A stretch of DNA of 24,355 nt, taken from NCBI GenBank assembly GCA_945874115.1, contig CAMCFD010000012.1, positions 1 to 24,355 of the forward strand. The letters run 5' to 3'. The DNA is from Rickettsia typhi. GTDB taxonomy: Bacteria; Pseudomonadota; Alphaproteobacteria; Rickettsiales; UBA1997. The notes beneath the pieces are model-generated. The model worked only from the letters and a program-made list of their open reading frames with translations. It did not search any database and was not told the DNA's origin. Position 1 is the first letter of the stretch; each line of letters opens with the position of its first letter. The position numbers and the translations under genes were made by a program. Shown piece after piece: positions 7,240 to 15,782 of the stretch.

Positions 7240-9420
7240 TTAATTATTGTCATTAGACTTAAAAATCTTGAAAATTGACTTCATAAATCCACCTTCCGAG
7301 CCTCTATTGTCTCTATAGTTGTTATTATATCTTTTTTTGTTATTATTGTTATTGTCTCTGCGGCGATTGTTATTGTTGTTATTATTGCCTCTAAATTTGC
7401 CACCTTTTCTTCTTGGATCAAACTTTCTGTCATCGCGATTATCTCTAGATTCCTCAATTTGTGGCTCTTCTTGCGATTCGCTTCCTGCCTCTAAATAACT
7501 TCTTTCAAGGCCTAAAAGATTGACTTTTCCGGTTACGACTTCCATTTCAAGCTCGCGTCTTTCTTCGCTTGAAAGGCTTTTGCGCTTTTTGATAGTGAAT
7601 CCGGCGCTGCCAACATCGTCGCTTGGATGCAAGAAAATATGAATATTGTAATTAAGTTCAGTTGCGCTAATGTCGCGCCTCTTGAAGTTAAGCATGTATG
7701 CAATCGCTTCGTTTGAAGTATAAACATAAATCACGCCAGCCTGTTTGTCTGCGCAGGCATAACGAATTGCGCGAAGTATCGCAACCGCCAAAATTTCGAC
7801 CGATCTGATATATCCTGTTCCGTTGCAATTGGTGCAGGGTTGTGTTATCGTTTCAAACAAGCTTGCACCAAGTCTTTGACGAGAAAGTTCAAGCAAGCCA
7901 AACACGCTGATGCGTCCAAGTTGAATGCGGGCGCGATCGTTTTGCAATTCATCGCGCAAAGTTCTTTCAACTTGACGGCGATGTTTTTGGTCATACATAT
8001 CGATAAAATCAATCACGATCAAGCCAGCCAAATCACGCAATCTAAGCTGTTTCGCAATTTCTTTCGCAGCCTCTAAATTTGTTTGAAACGCAGTTTCTTC
8101 AACATTGGCTTCTTTAGTCGAGCGACCAGAGTTGACGTCGATTGCGACCAATGCTTCAGTGTGGTCAATAACAATTGATCCGCCAGATTTTAGCGCAATA
8201 TTTTTCTCATAAAGTGCCGAAATTTGTTGCTCAACGCGATATTTGTTGAAAACTGGAACGCGCTCATCATGAAATTTAATGTTGTGATTTTGATAAGGCA
8301 TCGTCAATTTGATAAAGCTTGTGACCTTATCAAAAGCGTCTTTGCCCTCAATCACAACTTCTGCAACATCTTCGTTATAAACGTCGCGCAAACATCTTTT
8401 TATCACGTCATCTTCGGCGTGAATAAAAGTTGGTGCAGTTGAGCTTTGCGAAGCTTCTTTAATGCTGTCCCACAGGCGATTTAAATATTCGCAATCGCGC
8501 TTGATTTCTTCGGGTTTTTTGCCAACACCAGCGGTTCTAATAATCATTGAGCGATCGCCACTAACGGCCAAATCGCTTAAAATTGCCTTCAAAATTTTGC
8601 GATCTCTAAAGTTTTCAACTTTGCGAGAAACTCCGCCTTTATTGGGAGTATTCGCCATCAACACGCAATATTTTCCAGCTAGTGAAATGTAGGTCGTCAT
8701 TGACGCGCCTTTATTTCCGCGCTCTTCTTTGGTTGCCTGAATTAAAATAAGCTGTCCGGGCTTAATCACGTCGCCAATATTAAATCTTTTGTGGATAGAG
8801 TGAATATTATCTCTTTGGCTTTCGGTTTCATCCTCAACAGAATAAGAGCCAGTAGTGATTGCGCCTTCAGAATCATCTTGCTTTTCGCGGTTTGAATCGC
8901 GCGAATCGAAGCGTCGTCCTGAGCCTTCAGAATCGCGGTCACGGTCAGATCCGCGGTTGCGGTCAGAACGTTCACGTCCAGAATCGCGGTCGCGGCTCGA
9001 ATCACGATCGCGAGTTTGAAAATTGCGCGCAGCCTCTAAACTTCTGTTCTCAGACTGAATTTCTGTGACTTCAGCAGAGGGCTCTGCGCCTTCACGACTT
9101 TCTTCCGCAGCTTCTTTTTGAGCATTGTCAGATGAAAAAGAATCGCGAAGCTTTTGTTTCTCAGCCTCGGGAAGTGTGTAATATTCGGGGTGAATGTCGG
9201 CGAAAGGCAAAAATCCGTGTCTTTCATTACCATAATCGACGAAAGCCGCTTGTAGCGAGGGCTCAACCCTAATTACTTTGGCTAAATAAATATTGCCTTT
9301 GATTTGTTTTACCGAAATTGCTTCGCGGTCAAAATCTTGCAGAATGCCGTTTTCAAGCACAACTACGCGTGTTTCTTCCTTGTGAGCAGAATCGATTATT
9401 ATTGATTTGTTCATTGTCAT
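7240..9420 (-). CDS. rne: Ribonuclease E
   Basis: RNase E is the single-strand endonuclease that starts mRNA decay and processes rRNA and tRNA. The 726-residue protein has an S1 domain (about 40-75 and 205-255) split by a charged insertion (about 100-200) with RDRDS-like repeats. The catalytic DNase I-like domain follows, with metal ligands D428 (AIDVNSGRST) and D471 (VIDFIDM), spaced 43 residues as for D303/D346 of E. coli. The zinc-link cysteines are C529 and C532 (CTNCNGTG), and the small domain runs to about 640. The C-terminal scaffold is short and Asn/Arg-rich, ending in a conserved-looking MKSIFKIFK segment. The start ATG at 9420 has a GAGG Shine-Dalgarno six bases upstream. Confidence 0.96.
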   Translation of the reverse strand: MTMNKSIIIDSAHKEETRVVVLENGILQDFDREAISVKQIKGNIYLAKVIRVEPSLQAAFVDYGNERHGFLPFADIHPEYYTLPEAEKQKLRDSFSSDNAQKEAAEESREGAEPSAEVTEIQSENRSLEAARNFQTRDRDSSRDRDSGRERSDRNRGSDRDRDSEGSGRRFDSRDSNREKQDDSEGAITTGSYSVEDETESQRDNIHSIHKRFNIGDVIKPGQLILIQATKEERGNKGASMTTYISLAGKYCVLMANTPNKGGVSRKVENFRDRKILKAILSDLAVSGDRSMIIRTAGVGKKPEEIKRDCEYLNRLWDSIKEASQSSTAPTFIHAEDDVIKRCLRDVYNEDVAEVVIEGKDAFDKVTSFIKLTMPYQNHNIKFHDERVPVFNKYRVEQQISALYEKNIALKSGGSIVIDHTEALVAIDVNSGRSTKEANVEETAFQTNLEAAKEIAKQLRLRDLAGLIVIDFIDMYDQKHRRQVERTLRDELQNDRARIQLGRISVFGLLELSRQRLGASLFETITQPCTNCNGTGYIRSVEILAVAILRAIRYACADKQAGVIYVYTSNEAIAYMLNFKRRDISATELNYNIHIFLHPSDDVGSAGFTIKKRKSLSSEERRELEMEVVTGKVNLLGLERSYLEAGSESQEEPQIEESRDNRDDRKFDPRRKGGKFRGNNNNNNNRRRDNNNNNKKRYNNNYRDNRGSEGGFMKSIFKIFKSNDNN

Positions 9421-9942
9421 TTTTTTCCTCTAAATTTTGTTTAGCAGGAAAAAATTTCTTTAAGTATCTAAAATAGACGCAATTTGCGCCATAAAGCCAG
9501 CCTCTAGATGTTTCATCAAATTTTTAGCATAGCTTTATTTATCTTAATTCAATTAAAATTAAAGAAAATCTTTTCCTTCTGTTAGTTTTGTAAATAATCT
9601 AAAAAACATCTAAAATGTGGTGAAATTTTGTCTCTACCAACTTTTTGTCCAGCAAAAATGCTAAGACACATGTGCAATTTAATTATGTAATTTTAAAGTA
9701 AATACTCTAAAATGAGTAAAATTTAATCTACTCCGAATTATAAAATAACATTTTTTATGAAAAGCGCAAGAAGATTTTTATATTATTATCTGAAATTAAT
9801 TTCTAGAAATTACAAAAAAAGCTGAAAAATGTCAGATTAGCTAGAAATTATGACAAAATTTGCTTAAAATTGTCGCAAAATGTATAAAAATAGAACAAAA
9901 ATCGCTAAAAAAACACGATTTCGGTCGATTTTTCTTGAAAAA
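9421..9942. other. 522-base gene-free region upstream of rne and downstream of cutA
   Basis: This is very AT-rich with no credible ORF. Both flanking genes are on the minus strand, so it should contain the cutA end and the rne promoter and leader. A GAGG ribosome site for rne sits at 9430-9427. Weak promoter-like matches on the minus strand (for example CTGACA at 9835-9830 with TAATTT 17 bases on) are not convincing. Small dyads include CGCAA/TTGCG (9478-9488). A long leader would be in keeping with the autoregulated rne leader of E. coli, but nothing specific is recognisable. Confidence 0.5.
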
Positions 9943-10269
9943 TTAGTTTTTTTGCGATAGACTTCCATCGAGCCATTTTTCATAACCCGAGAAAGCTTCG
10001 TTTATGTTTATCGTTAAAATTTGAGGAATTTCATATTCGTGATTAATCAGAATTTCTTTTTCGATTTTTTTATAAAGGTTTGCTTTAGTTTTTATTTCAA
10101 CTAAAATCTCGTCTGAGTTGCTAATTTTTTTGTTCCAGAAATAAAAACTTTCGATTTTTGAAATCTGCACACAGGCGGCGAGTTTTTTTTCGATCAATAT
10201 TTTTGCTAGTTTTCGTGCTTTTAGTTTTTTGCTAAAAGTTGTTCTGATAATTATAAACTGGCTTTTCAT
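9943..10269 (-). CDS. cutA: Divalent-cation tolerance protein CutA
   Basis: CutA1 is a small trimeric protein linked to copper and other divalent-cation tolerance; its biochemical role is poorly defined. The 108-residue product matches the family along its length: an N-terminal strand IIIRTTFSKK, the signature EKKLAACVQI (28-37), the FYFWNKKISNSDEILVEIKT segment (positions 42-61), HEYEIPQIL near 77-85 and the C-terminal YEKWLDGSL. It starts 11 bases from the divergent gdpd gene, so its promoter must lie within gdpd. A plausible one is ATTGAA (10339-10334), 17 bases, TATAAC (10316-10311) on the minus strand. Confidence 0.9.
   Translation of the reverse strand: MKSQFIIIRTTFSKKLKARKLAKILIEKKLAACVQISKIESFYFWNKKISNSDEILVEIKTKANLYKKIEKEILINHEYEIPQILTININEAFSGYEKWLDGSLSQKN
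10229..10257 (+). promoter_or_regulatory. Promoter of gdpd-radC-miaA-recO, inside cutA
   Basis: TTGCTA (10229-10234), a 17-base spacer and TATAAA (10252-10257). It lies within the first codons of cutA on the opposite strand, because only 11 bases separate the two start codons. The predicted leader is about 17 bases. Confidence 0.6.
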
Positions 10270-10280
10270 ATAAATAAAAA

Positions 10281-10934
10281 ATGATTAAAATTTTTGCCCA
10301 TCGTGGCTATGTTATAAACGAAAATACGCAAAATTCAATAGAAAGTCTCAATGATTGTGTAAAAAATAATTTTGCCGGAGTTGAATTTGATGTGTGGTTT
10401 TTGAATGAAAAATTGCTGATTTCTCATGATAATCCATCGCAGGGAAATTTGAATTCTTTGCCAAAGTTTAGGGATTATTTTTCTCACGGTAATAAAATAA
10501 AATATTGGATCGATTTTAAAAATCTCGATGAAAAAAACGCCGAATCGGCCTTGAAATTAGCGAAAAAAGATCTCGAATCTTGCCAAATAAATTTGCGAAA
10601 TGTTTATTTCGCGCCTTTTATTGAAAGGCTTAGTGATGCAATTTTGGTTTATGAGAAAATCAGAAATATTTTTGGTGGAAGTGCTCAAATTATGGCGGTG
10701 TGCGAAAAAATTCCTGCTGACAATTTGCAAAGATATTATCAAGATTTGAAGAAAAATGACATAAGATTTCTGTCGATTATGCATGAAAATATTAATGAAA
10801 ATTTCGTAAAAATTTTCAGAGATATTGAGATTTTTGCATGGACCGTGAATGATTTAGAAAGGCTCAAAGAGCTCAACAAGTTTGAAATTAAAAATTGTAC
10901 CAGCGATATTATTACGCCAAAAATGGCGGTTTAA
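10281..10934 (+). CDS. Glycerophosphodiester phosphodiesterase family protein
   Basis: GDPD enzymes hydrolyse glycerophosphodiesters to glycerol-3-phosphate and an alcohol. The 217-residue product has the metal and catalytic motifs: HRG (7-9), EN (14-15), E35 and D37 (GVEFDVWF), and HD (49-50). The C-terminal barrel signature FAWTVNDLERL followed by SDIITPKMA is also present. There is no signal peptide, so it is probably cytoplasmic. It is slightly shorter than typical bacterial members (about 240). It begins the plus-strand operon with radC 10 bases after its stop. Confidence 0.87.
   Translation: MIKIFAHRGYVINENTQNSIESLNDCVKNNFAGVEFDVWFLNEKLLISHDNPSQGNLNSLPKFRDYFSHGNKIKYWIDFKNLDEKNAESALKLAKKDLESCQINLRNVYFAPFIERLSDAILVYEKIRNIFGGSAQIMAVCEKIPADNLQRYYQDLKKNDIRFLSIMHENINENFVKIFRDIEIFAWTVNDLERLKELNKFEIKNCTSDIITPKMAV
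10311..10339 (-). promoter_or_regulatory. Candidate cutA promoter, inside gdpd
   Basis: On the minus strand ATTGAA (10339-10334), a 17-base spacer and TATAAC (10316-10311). The predicted start is about 35 bases upstream of the cutA ATG. The match is moderate and such matches are frequent in AT-rich DNA. Confidence 0.35.
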
Positions 10935-10944
10935 AAATATATTT

Positions 10945-11628
10945 ATGGAAGAAAAAACTCCTGATTATTTAGGTCATCGCAAAAGAGTAAAACAGAAATT
11001 TCTTGCATCACTTGGCAAAGAATTGCACGATTATGAATTGCTCGAGATCCTTTTGTTTAGTGCTTTTACACGACTTGACACTAAGCCATTAGCCAAAAAA
11101 TTATTGGCTAAATTCGGCGATATTTCTGCCGTAATTAACGCTGACGTTGATTCACTTTGTGATGTTGACGGAGTTGGAGAATCGGCGGTTGTTGCGCTAA
11201 AAATTAACGCTGAAATTATTAATCGAGTTTTAAAAAGTGAAGCAAAGAAAAAACCAGTTTTGAACAATTGGCAAGGGGTTTTGAACTATGCAAAAAATTC
11301 TTTAGCAGATTTAAATTATGAAGTTTTTCGCGTATTATTTTTGGACAAAAATCATCGCCTAATCGAAGACGAATTATTGTCAATTGGCGAAAATGATTTT
11401 GTGCAAATAAGCATAAAAAATATCGTAAAAAAATCGCTAATTTTACATTGTTCTTCGATTATTTTAATGCATAATCATCCAACTTCCGACCTGCGCGCTT
11501 CTAGTGCTGATGTTAAAATTACTAATGAAATTTGCGCGACATTGAAGCCGCTTAACATAGAAGTTCTTGATCATTTAATAATTGGAAAAAGTGGCTATTT
11601 TTCTTTTAAAGAAAAGGGGATTTTATAG
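10945..11628 (+). CDS. radC: RadC family JAMM/MPN+ protein
   Basis: RadC proteins have a helix-hairpin-helix and a JAMM metalloprotease-like domain; the early DNA-repair assignment is doubtful. Starting at the ATG at 10945 gives 227 residues beginning MEEKTPDYLGHRKR, the normal family start. An upstream in-frame ATG at 10882 lies inside gdpd and adds non-conserved residues, so it was rejected. The HhH element is DVDGVGESA (73-81). The JAMM metal ligands are H176, H178 and D189 in a HNHPTSD...SSAD arrangement. It directly abuts miaA (TAG followed at once by ATG). Confidence 0.92.
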   Translation: MEEKTPDYLGHRKRVKQKFLASLGKELHDYELLEILLFSAFTRLDTKPLAKKLLAKFGDISAVINADVDSLCDVDGVGESAVVALKINAEIINRVLKSEAKKKPVLNNWQGVLNYAKNSLADLNYEVFRVLFLDKNHRLIEDELLSIGENDFVQISIKNIVKKSLILHCSSIILMHNHPTSDLRASSADVKITNEICATLKPLNIEVLDHLIIGKSGYFSFKEKGIL

Positions 11629-12525
11629 ATGAGGGCAATTATTATTTCGGGCGCGACCGCAACAGGAAAATCATCTTTAGCTCTTGATTTTAGTGCTTTT
11701 AAAGACGTTGCCATAATAAACGCCGACGCGCTGCAAATTTATAAAGGCTTGCCGATTTTGTCAGCGCAACCAAGTTTAGAAGATAAAAAAATCGCGCCAC
11801 ATTTATTATATTCACATTTTGAATTTGACCAAAATGTTTCGGTGATGAACTGGTTAAAGCTAATAAAAACAACAGTTGACGAGGTTTTTGCGCAAAATAA
11901 AATTCCTCTAATTGTTGGTGGAAGTGGAATGTATATTTCAAAATTGCTTGATGGAATTTCTGAAATCGCCGAAATTTCTGACGAAAATAAAAGCGAAGCG
12001 CGCAATTTATATCAAGAAATCGGCAAAGAAAAATTCGTCGAAACTTTGCTTAAAATGGGCGAAAATGATTCGATAAAAAATCTCGACAAACAGCGATTAA
12101 TAAGGCTTTATGAAGTTTTGAAACAAACAAAAAAAACATTATCAGCTTGGCAAGAACAGCCAAAAAAGTTTGTTCTTGATCCTAAAATTTTTACCCATAT
12201 TAATCTTGAAATTGATCGCGAAAAATTATATAAAAATTGCAATTTACGTTTTGAGAAAATGCTTGAAAATGGCGCGATTGAAGAGGTGAGGGTGCTTATT
12301 TCACAAGGCGTGAAAGACGAAATGCAAATTTCAAAAACTCTAGGATTTTTTGAAATAAGAGATTTTTTGGAAGGAAAAATTTCGCATGCAAAAGCGCTTG
12401 AAATATCATCGCAAAAAACGCGAAATTATGCAAAAAGACAGTTGACTTGGTTTCGTCATCAGTTTAAAAATAAGGTTGTATTTAGTGACGCGAAGGCGGC
12501 TCTTGAGTTTTTGAAAAACTTCTAA
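11629..12525 (+). CDS. miaA: tRNA dimethylallyltransferase
   Basis: MiaA transfers a dimethylallyl group from DMAPP to A37 of tRNAs that read codons starting with U. It is a downstream user of the isoprenoid precursor made by IspH. The 298-residue product has the P-loop GATATGKS (8-15), the substrate region INADALQIYKGLPILSAQPS (30-49) with the catalytic-type D33, VGGSGMYISKLLDG (about 96-109) and the C-terminal tRNA-binding motif RNYAKRQLTWFR. The length is normal. The start ATG immediately follows the radC stop. recO begins 18 bases after its stop. Confidence 0.95.
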   Translation: MRAIIISGATATGKSSLALDFSAFKDVAIINADALQIYKGLPILSAQPSLEDKKIAPHLLYSHFEFDQNVSVMNWLKLIKTTVDEVFAQNKIPLIVGGSGMYISKLLDGISEIAEISDENKSEARNLYQEIGKEKFVETLLKMGENDSIKNLDKQRLIRLYEVLKQTKKTLSAWQEQPKKFVLDPKIFTHINLEIDREKLYKNCNLRFEKMLENGAIEEVRVLISQGVKDEMQISKTLGFFEIRDFLEGKISHAKALEISSQKTRNYAKRQLTWFRHQFKNKVVFSDAKAALEFLKNF

Positions 12526-12543
12526 TGCAAAAAATAATTGCTT

Positions 12544-13308
12544 ATGAAATTTAACGATATCGGAATTATCATCAGTCAAAAAAAATATAGCGAGAATTCT
12601 GCGATCGTGAAAGTTTTTTCTCAAAATCACGGAATCTATCGCGGCTTTGTCAGTGGCGCATTTTCAAGAAGAAATCAGACAATTTTTCAAATTGGCAACC
12701 TCATTTCTTTTGAGTGGAAAAGTCGCATCGAAGACAGTCTTGGAGGCTTTTATTATGTCGATTTAGAAAAATCTTTCGCGTCAAAAATAATGTTTGAAAG
12801 GCTAAAATTAAATTGCCTCACTTCACTTTTTTCAATTATAGATTCTTGTTTTTTAGAGCGCGAAGCTTATCCTGAGCTGTTTTTGAGAGTAATAGAATTT
12901 TTGCAAAAAATATCGAGTGAAGATTCACAAAAGTCAGATTTTTTGCAAGACTACATTAAAATCGAGCTAAAAATTCTCAAGACCCTTGGTTATGGAATTG
13001 ATTTATCTTGCTGTGCGGTGACTGAGTCGGTCGAAAATCTCGCATATGTCTCGCCCAGGTCGGCCCGCGCAGTTTCTAGAGACGCGGCGATATCTTATGA
13101 AAATAAATTGTTAAAATTACCGCAATTTTTATTGCCTAAAGATTCGCAAGAAAATTTCTTGAGCGAAAATGAAAATCATATTTTTGATGGCCTAAAACTG
13201 AGCGGATATTTTTTAGAAAAGTTTGTATTTTCGCAAAATAATTCGCGACCAAAAAGTCGCAAATCAATTGAAGATGAAGCGATTAAAGCTTTTGCGATTT
13301 CGAATTAA
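12544..13308 (+). CDS. recO: DNA repair protein RecO
   Basis: RecO works with RecR and RecF to load RecA on gapped DNA. The product (254 residues from the ATG at 12544) has the N-terminal OB-fold: FNDIGIIISQKKYSENSAIV, then HGIYRGFVSGAFSR. The alphaproteobacterial hallmark segment follows: LGYGIDLSCCAVT and YVSPRSARAVSRDAA, then LLKLPQFLL. A TTG six bases earlier (12538) is in frame but less likely as a start. Its last 26 bases overlap the 3' end of the convergent corA/zntB gene. Confidence 0.92.
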   Translation: MKFNDIGIIISQKKYSENSAIVKVFSQNHGIYRGFVSGAFSRRNQTIFQIGNLISFEWKSRIEDSLGGFYYVDLEKSFASKIMFERLKLNCLTSLFSIIDSCFLEREAYPELFLRVIEFLQKISSEDSQKSDFLQDYIKIELKILKTLGYGIDLSCCAVTESVENLAYVSPRSARAVSRDAAISYENKLLKLPQFLLPKDSQENFLSENENHIFDGLKLSGYFLEKFVFSQNNSRPKSRKSIEDEAIKAFAISN

Positions 13309-14296
13309 AATTACGCATAAATAAGAAAAGGCCGCCAAAAAATACGGTCATAAAATAAATCACGATATAAAATCCTGAAGAATTATTTTCAAGCGGAAGG
13401 CCGCCAACATTCATTCCGAACAGGCTTGCGATGAATCCGAGTGGAAGAAAAATTGAAGCAACCAAAGAAACTTTAAACATCGATTTATTGAGTCGATCAG
13501 TGATAGAGTTCGAGGTTTCTTGGTGAATAATTTGAGAGCGTTCTTTTGCTTCGTCAAGCTCTTCGATTAAATGACAAATTTGATCATAATTCTCTTGAAA
13601 ATGTCTAATAGCCCACTCATCAATCCAGTGATATTCGTTGGTTTTAAGGTGTGAAAATACATCTTTTTGTGGCAACATATAGCGCTTGAAAACCGCAGAT
13701 TGCTTGCGAATTAAAGTTAAAGCTTCGCGCAATTTTGAGTCAATTCTATTCTCGCAAACTCTTTCTTCAATTGTGTCTAATTTGCTGTTAAGTTCACTGA
13801 TTATAGGTGTTGAAGATGATAAAATCTCATAAACCAAATTATATAAAAACTCACCGGAATTTCTTATTTTTTTGCCAGCTTCTATGTGCTCCATTAAATC
13901 GAAAATAGGAGTAAAATTGCGCTTCTGAACCGAAACAACTCGATGTTCGTCAATCCATAAGCGCACAGAAACCATATCTTCAATTTCTGAGTTGTGATTT
14001 AAATTTACGCCGCGCAAAATTATTAACATCCCTTTCTCGAATTCCATAATTCGAGGGCGAGTTTCGTCAGCAAAAAGAGCGTCAATAATTAAGTGATCAA
14101 GATAAGAAACTTTTTCCTCAAGCCATTTCTTGGCGGTTTCGCTGTTTCCGTTAAGGTGAACCCAAGAAAGACTCGGGGTTTTTAATTCTCGCGCAACTTC
14201 CCAGGGATTGAGCTTATAGCCCTTTCCTTGCGAATCAAAGGAAAAGCTTGAAATGATAGTATCGTTATTTTCTTTAGCAATCGCTTTCATTTTCAT
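13283..14296 (-). CDS. CorA/ZntB family divalent-metal transporter
   Basis: This is a 2-TM-GxN channel or transporter of the inner membrane. The 337-residue protein has a large cytoplasmic N-terminal domain with long helices (about 160-270), then TM1 (about 275-293) ending in the signature GMN (294-296), and TM2 (about 310-327) followed by a short basic tail. The loop reads GMNVGGLP, which resembles the zinc transporter ZntB more than classical Mg2+ CorA, so the transported ion is uncertain. Its start lies 11 bases after the lipoprotein gene stop, implying an operon. The 3' end overlaps recO on the other strand by 26 bases. Confidence 0.9.
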   Translation of the reverse strand: MKMKAIAKENNDTIISSFSFDSQGKGYKLNPWEVARELKTPSLSWVHLNGNSETAKKWLEEKVSYLDHLIIDALFADETRPRIMEFEKGMLIILRGVNLNHNSEIEDMVSVRLWIDEHRVVSVQKRNFTPIFDLMEHIEAGKKIRNSGEFLYNLVYEILSSSTPIISELNSKLDTIEERVCENRIDSKLREALTLIRKQSAVFKRYMLPQKDVFSHLKTNEYHWIDEWAIRHFQENYDQICHLIEELDEAKERSQIIHQETSNSITDRLNKSMFKVSLVASIFLPLGFIASLFGMNVGGLPLENNSSGFYIVIYFMTVFFGGLFLFMRNFNSKSQKL

Positions 14297-14307
14297 CTTT
14301 ATCCTTT

Positions 14308-14889
14308 TTATTTTGCGTCAGATTTTTTTAGCGACAAAATAATTTTTCCGATCTTGCTTTTTCCAATTTTCATTGAAGAAATTACGATCGCAGAATTTTC
14401 ATCAACTAAATATAAATTTTCTTCAAACTCAACTTTTTCTCTTTTGTCTTTGTGTGGATAAATTAAAGTGTAAGATACTTCAGAGGCGTTGCCGGCTTGT
14501 CTTCCAACTGCAGGAGAGATAAAATCGTGGCCAATTGCAGTATAGCTTTCGGCGTCTTCAACTGTTATCAGCCAAGTTCTGACGTCTCTTTTTCCGCCAT
14601 TAAAGTTGAAGGTATATTTAATCGTTCCGCGGTTTTCTTCCCAGTCGCCAACAACTTTTGTGACAAATCCGTCAATAATTTTACCGTTTTCGTCTTGAAC
14701 GATTGCAAAGCCGTCAAGGTTTCCACTTAAAAACTTTTTTACATTATATTTTGGTGCCTTTTCAAGATAAACAAGTGGCTTTTTAACTTCATTGTCAGAT
14801 TTAGATTTTATCGCATCCTTAATTGCTGCGCAAGAAGAAACCGTGATTGCAAGAATTAATAAGGTCGAAATTTTAGATAATGTTTTCAT
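14308..14889 (-). CDS. Probable lipoprotein, DUF3833-like
   Basis: The 193-residue product begins with a lipoprotein signal peptide, MKTLSKISTLLILAITVSSC, with a lipobox ending at C20, so it is probably membrane-anchored in the periplasm. The mature part resembles the DUF3833 family as I remember it: KFLSGNLDGFAIVQDENGKI, then VVGDWEENRGTIKYTF, a RTWLITVEDAESYT segment, GNASEVSYTL and a C-terminal SSMKIGKSKIGKIILSLKK. The function is unknown. It shares a transcript with corA/zntB, downstream of a near-consensus promoter. Confidence 0.8.
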   Translation of the reverse strand: MKTLSKISTLLILAITVSSCAAIKDAIKSKSDNEVKKPLVYLEKAPKYNVKKFLSGNLDGFAIVQDENGKIIDGFVTKVVGDWEENRGTIKYTFNFNGGKRDVRTWLITVEDAESYTAIGHDFISPAVGRQAGNASEVSYTLIYPHKDKREKVEFEENLYLVDENSAIVISSMKIGKSKIGKIILSLKKSDAK

Positions 14890-14918
14890 ATTTTTAATTT
14901 AATTTACGTTCACTTAGA

Positions 14919-14947
14919 AATCTAATTACATTAAAAAATAATGTCAA
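14919..14947 (-). promoter_or_regulatory. Promoter of the lipoprotein-corA/zntB operon
   Basis: On the minus strand TTGACA (14947-14942, perfect consensus), a 17-base spacer and TAGATT (14924-14919). The predicted leader is about 23 bases. Confidence 0.75.
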
Positions 14948-15027
14948 GGATCATGCAAGAATTTGTCAAATTCAAAATGCAAATTAAAGAAATAAATTTT
15001 ACCGCAGTTGTTAATTTTTTCATATTT

Positions 15028-15744
15028 TTAGTTACGTTTTTTTGATATTATATTTAAAATTTCCACTGATAAAGTAAAGAACAGCGAGAAATATAAATAT
15101 GTTTTAGAAATGTGAATGTGGAATCCATCCGCAAGTAATATTATTCCGACCATGAAAATCAAGGCTAGCGCGATGATTTTTAACGAAGGATAAAGTGTTA
15201 AAAATTTACTGATCGATTCAGAAGCGGCAAGCATTATAATCATCGAAATCACGATCGCACCAATAATTATAGGAATATTATTTGTCATCGCAACAGCAGT
15301 AATCACTGAATCGAAAGAAAATACGAAGTCAACAAGGGTAATTTGAATAATTGCCGCAACCATTGTTGCTTTTTTTGCACCAGAACCTTTATTTTTATGA
15401 TCTGGCAAATGTTTCGAGAAAACATCTTGTATAATTTCCATTCCACTTTTTACAATTAAAAATAAACCGCCTGCAATTAACAAGAAATTTTGGTAAGAAA
15501 AATTTATGCCTGCAAATGAAAATAAAGGCTCGGTCAATGACATGATCCACGACAAAGTCATTAACATGAAAATTCTAATAATCAACGCAAGAGACAAGCC
15601 AAAAATTCGCGCTTTATTGCGCTTTTCTTTCGGCAATTTATGCGTTACGAGTGAAATAAAAATAAGGTTATCAATACCCAAAACTATTTCGAGCAAAGTA
15701 AGAGTGACAAAGCTTAAAACAAGTTCATAGCCAATAAATTCCAT
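15028..15744 (-). CDS. TerC family integral membrane protein
   Basis: TerC proteins are polytopic inner-membrane proteins associated with tellurite resistance and, more generally, with metal-ion export. The 238-residue product has about seven hydrophobic segments. The family signatures are LLEIVLGIDNLIFISLV (17-33), with acidic residues in the membrane, and DFVFSFDSVITAVAMT (about 140-155), which repeats the acidic pattern. It is the third gene of folE-maf-terC, 38 bases after maf, with no clear promoter of its own. Confidence 0.92.
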   Translation of the reverse strand: MEFIGYELVLSFVTLTLLEIVLGIDNLIFISLVTHKLPKEKRNKARIFGLSLALIIRIFMLMTLSWIMSLTEPLFSFAGINFSYQNFLLIAGGLFLIVKSGMEIIQDVFSKHLPDHKNKGSGAKKATMVAAIIQITLVDFVFSFDSVITAVAMTNNIPIIIGAIVISMIIMLAASESISKFLTLYPSLKIIALALIFMVGIILLADGFHIHISKTYLYFSLFFTLSVEILNIISKKRN

Positions 15745-15782
15745 ATAAATTATTTAATTATTTAATAATATTTCGCCGTTTT

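Noticed and set aside
10882..10944. Upstream ATG for radC giving 21 more residues
   Set aside because: The extension lies within gdpd and is not RadC-like; homology starts at MEEKTPDYLGHR.
12523..12552. Nine-codon frame overlapping the miaA stop (TAATG) and the recO start
   Set aside because: Too short to support as a gene; it could aid coupling but nothing else points to it.
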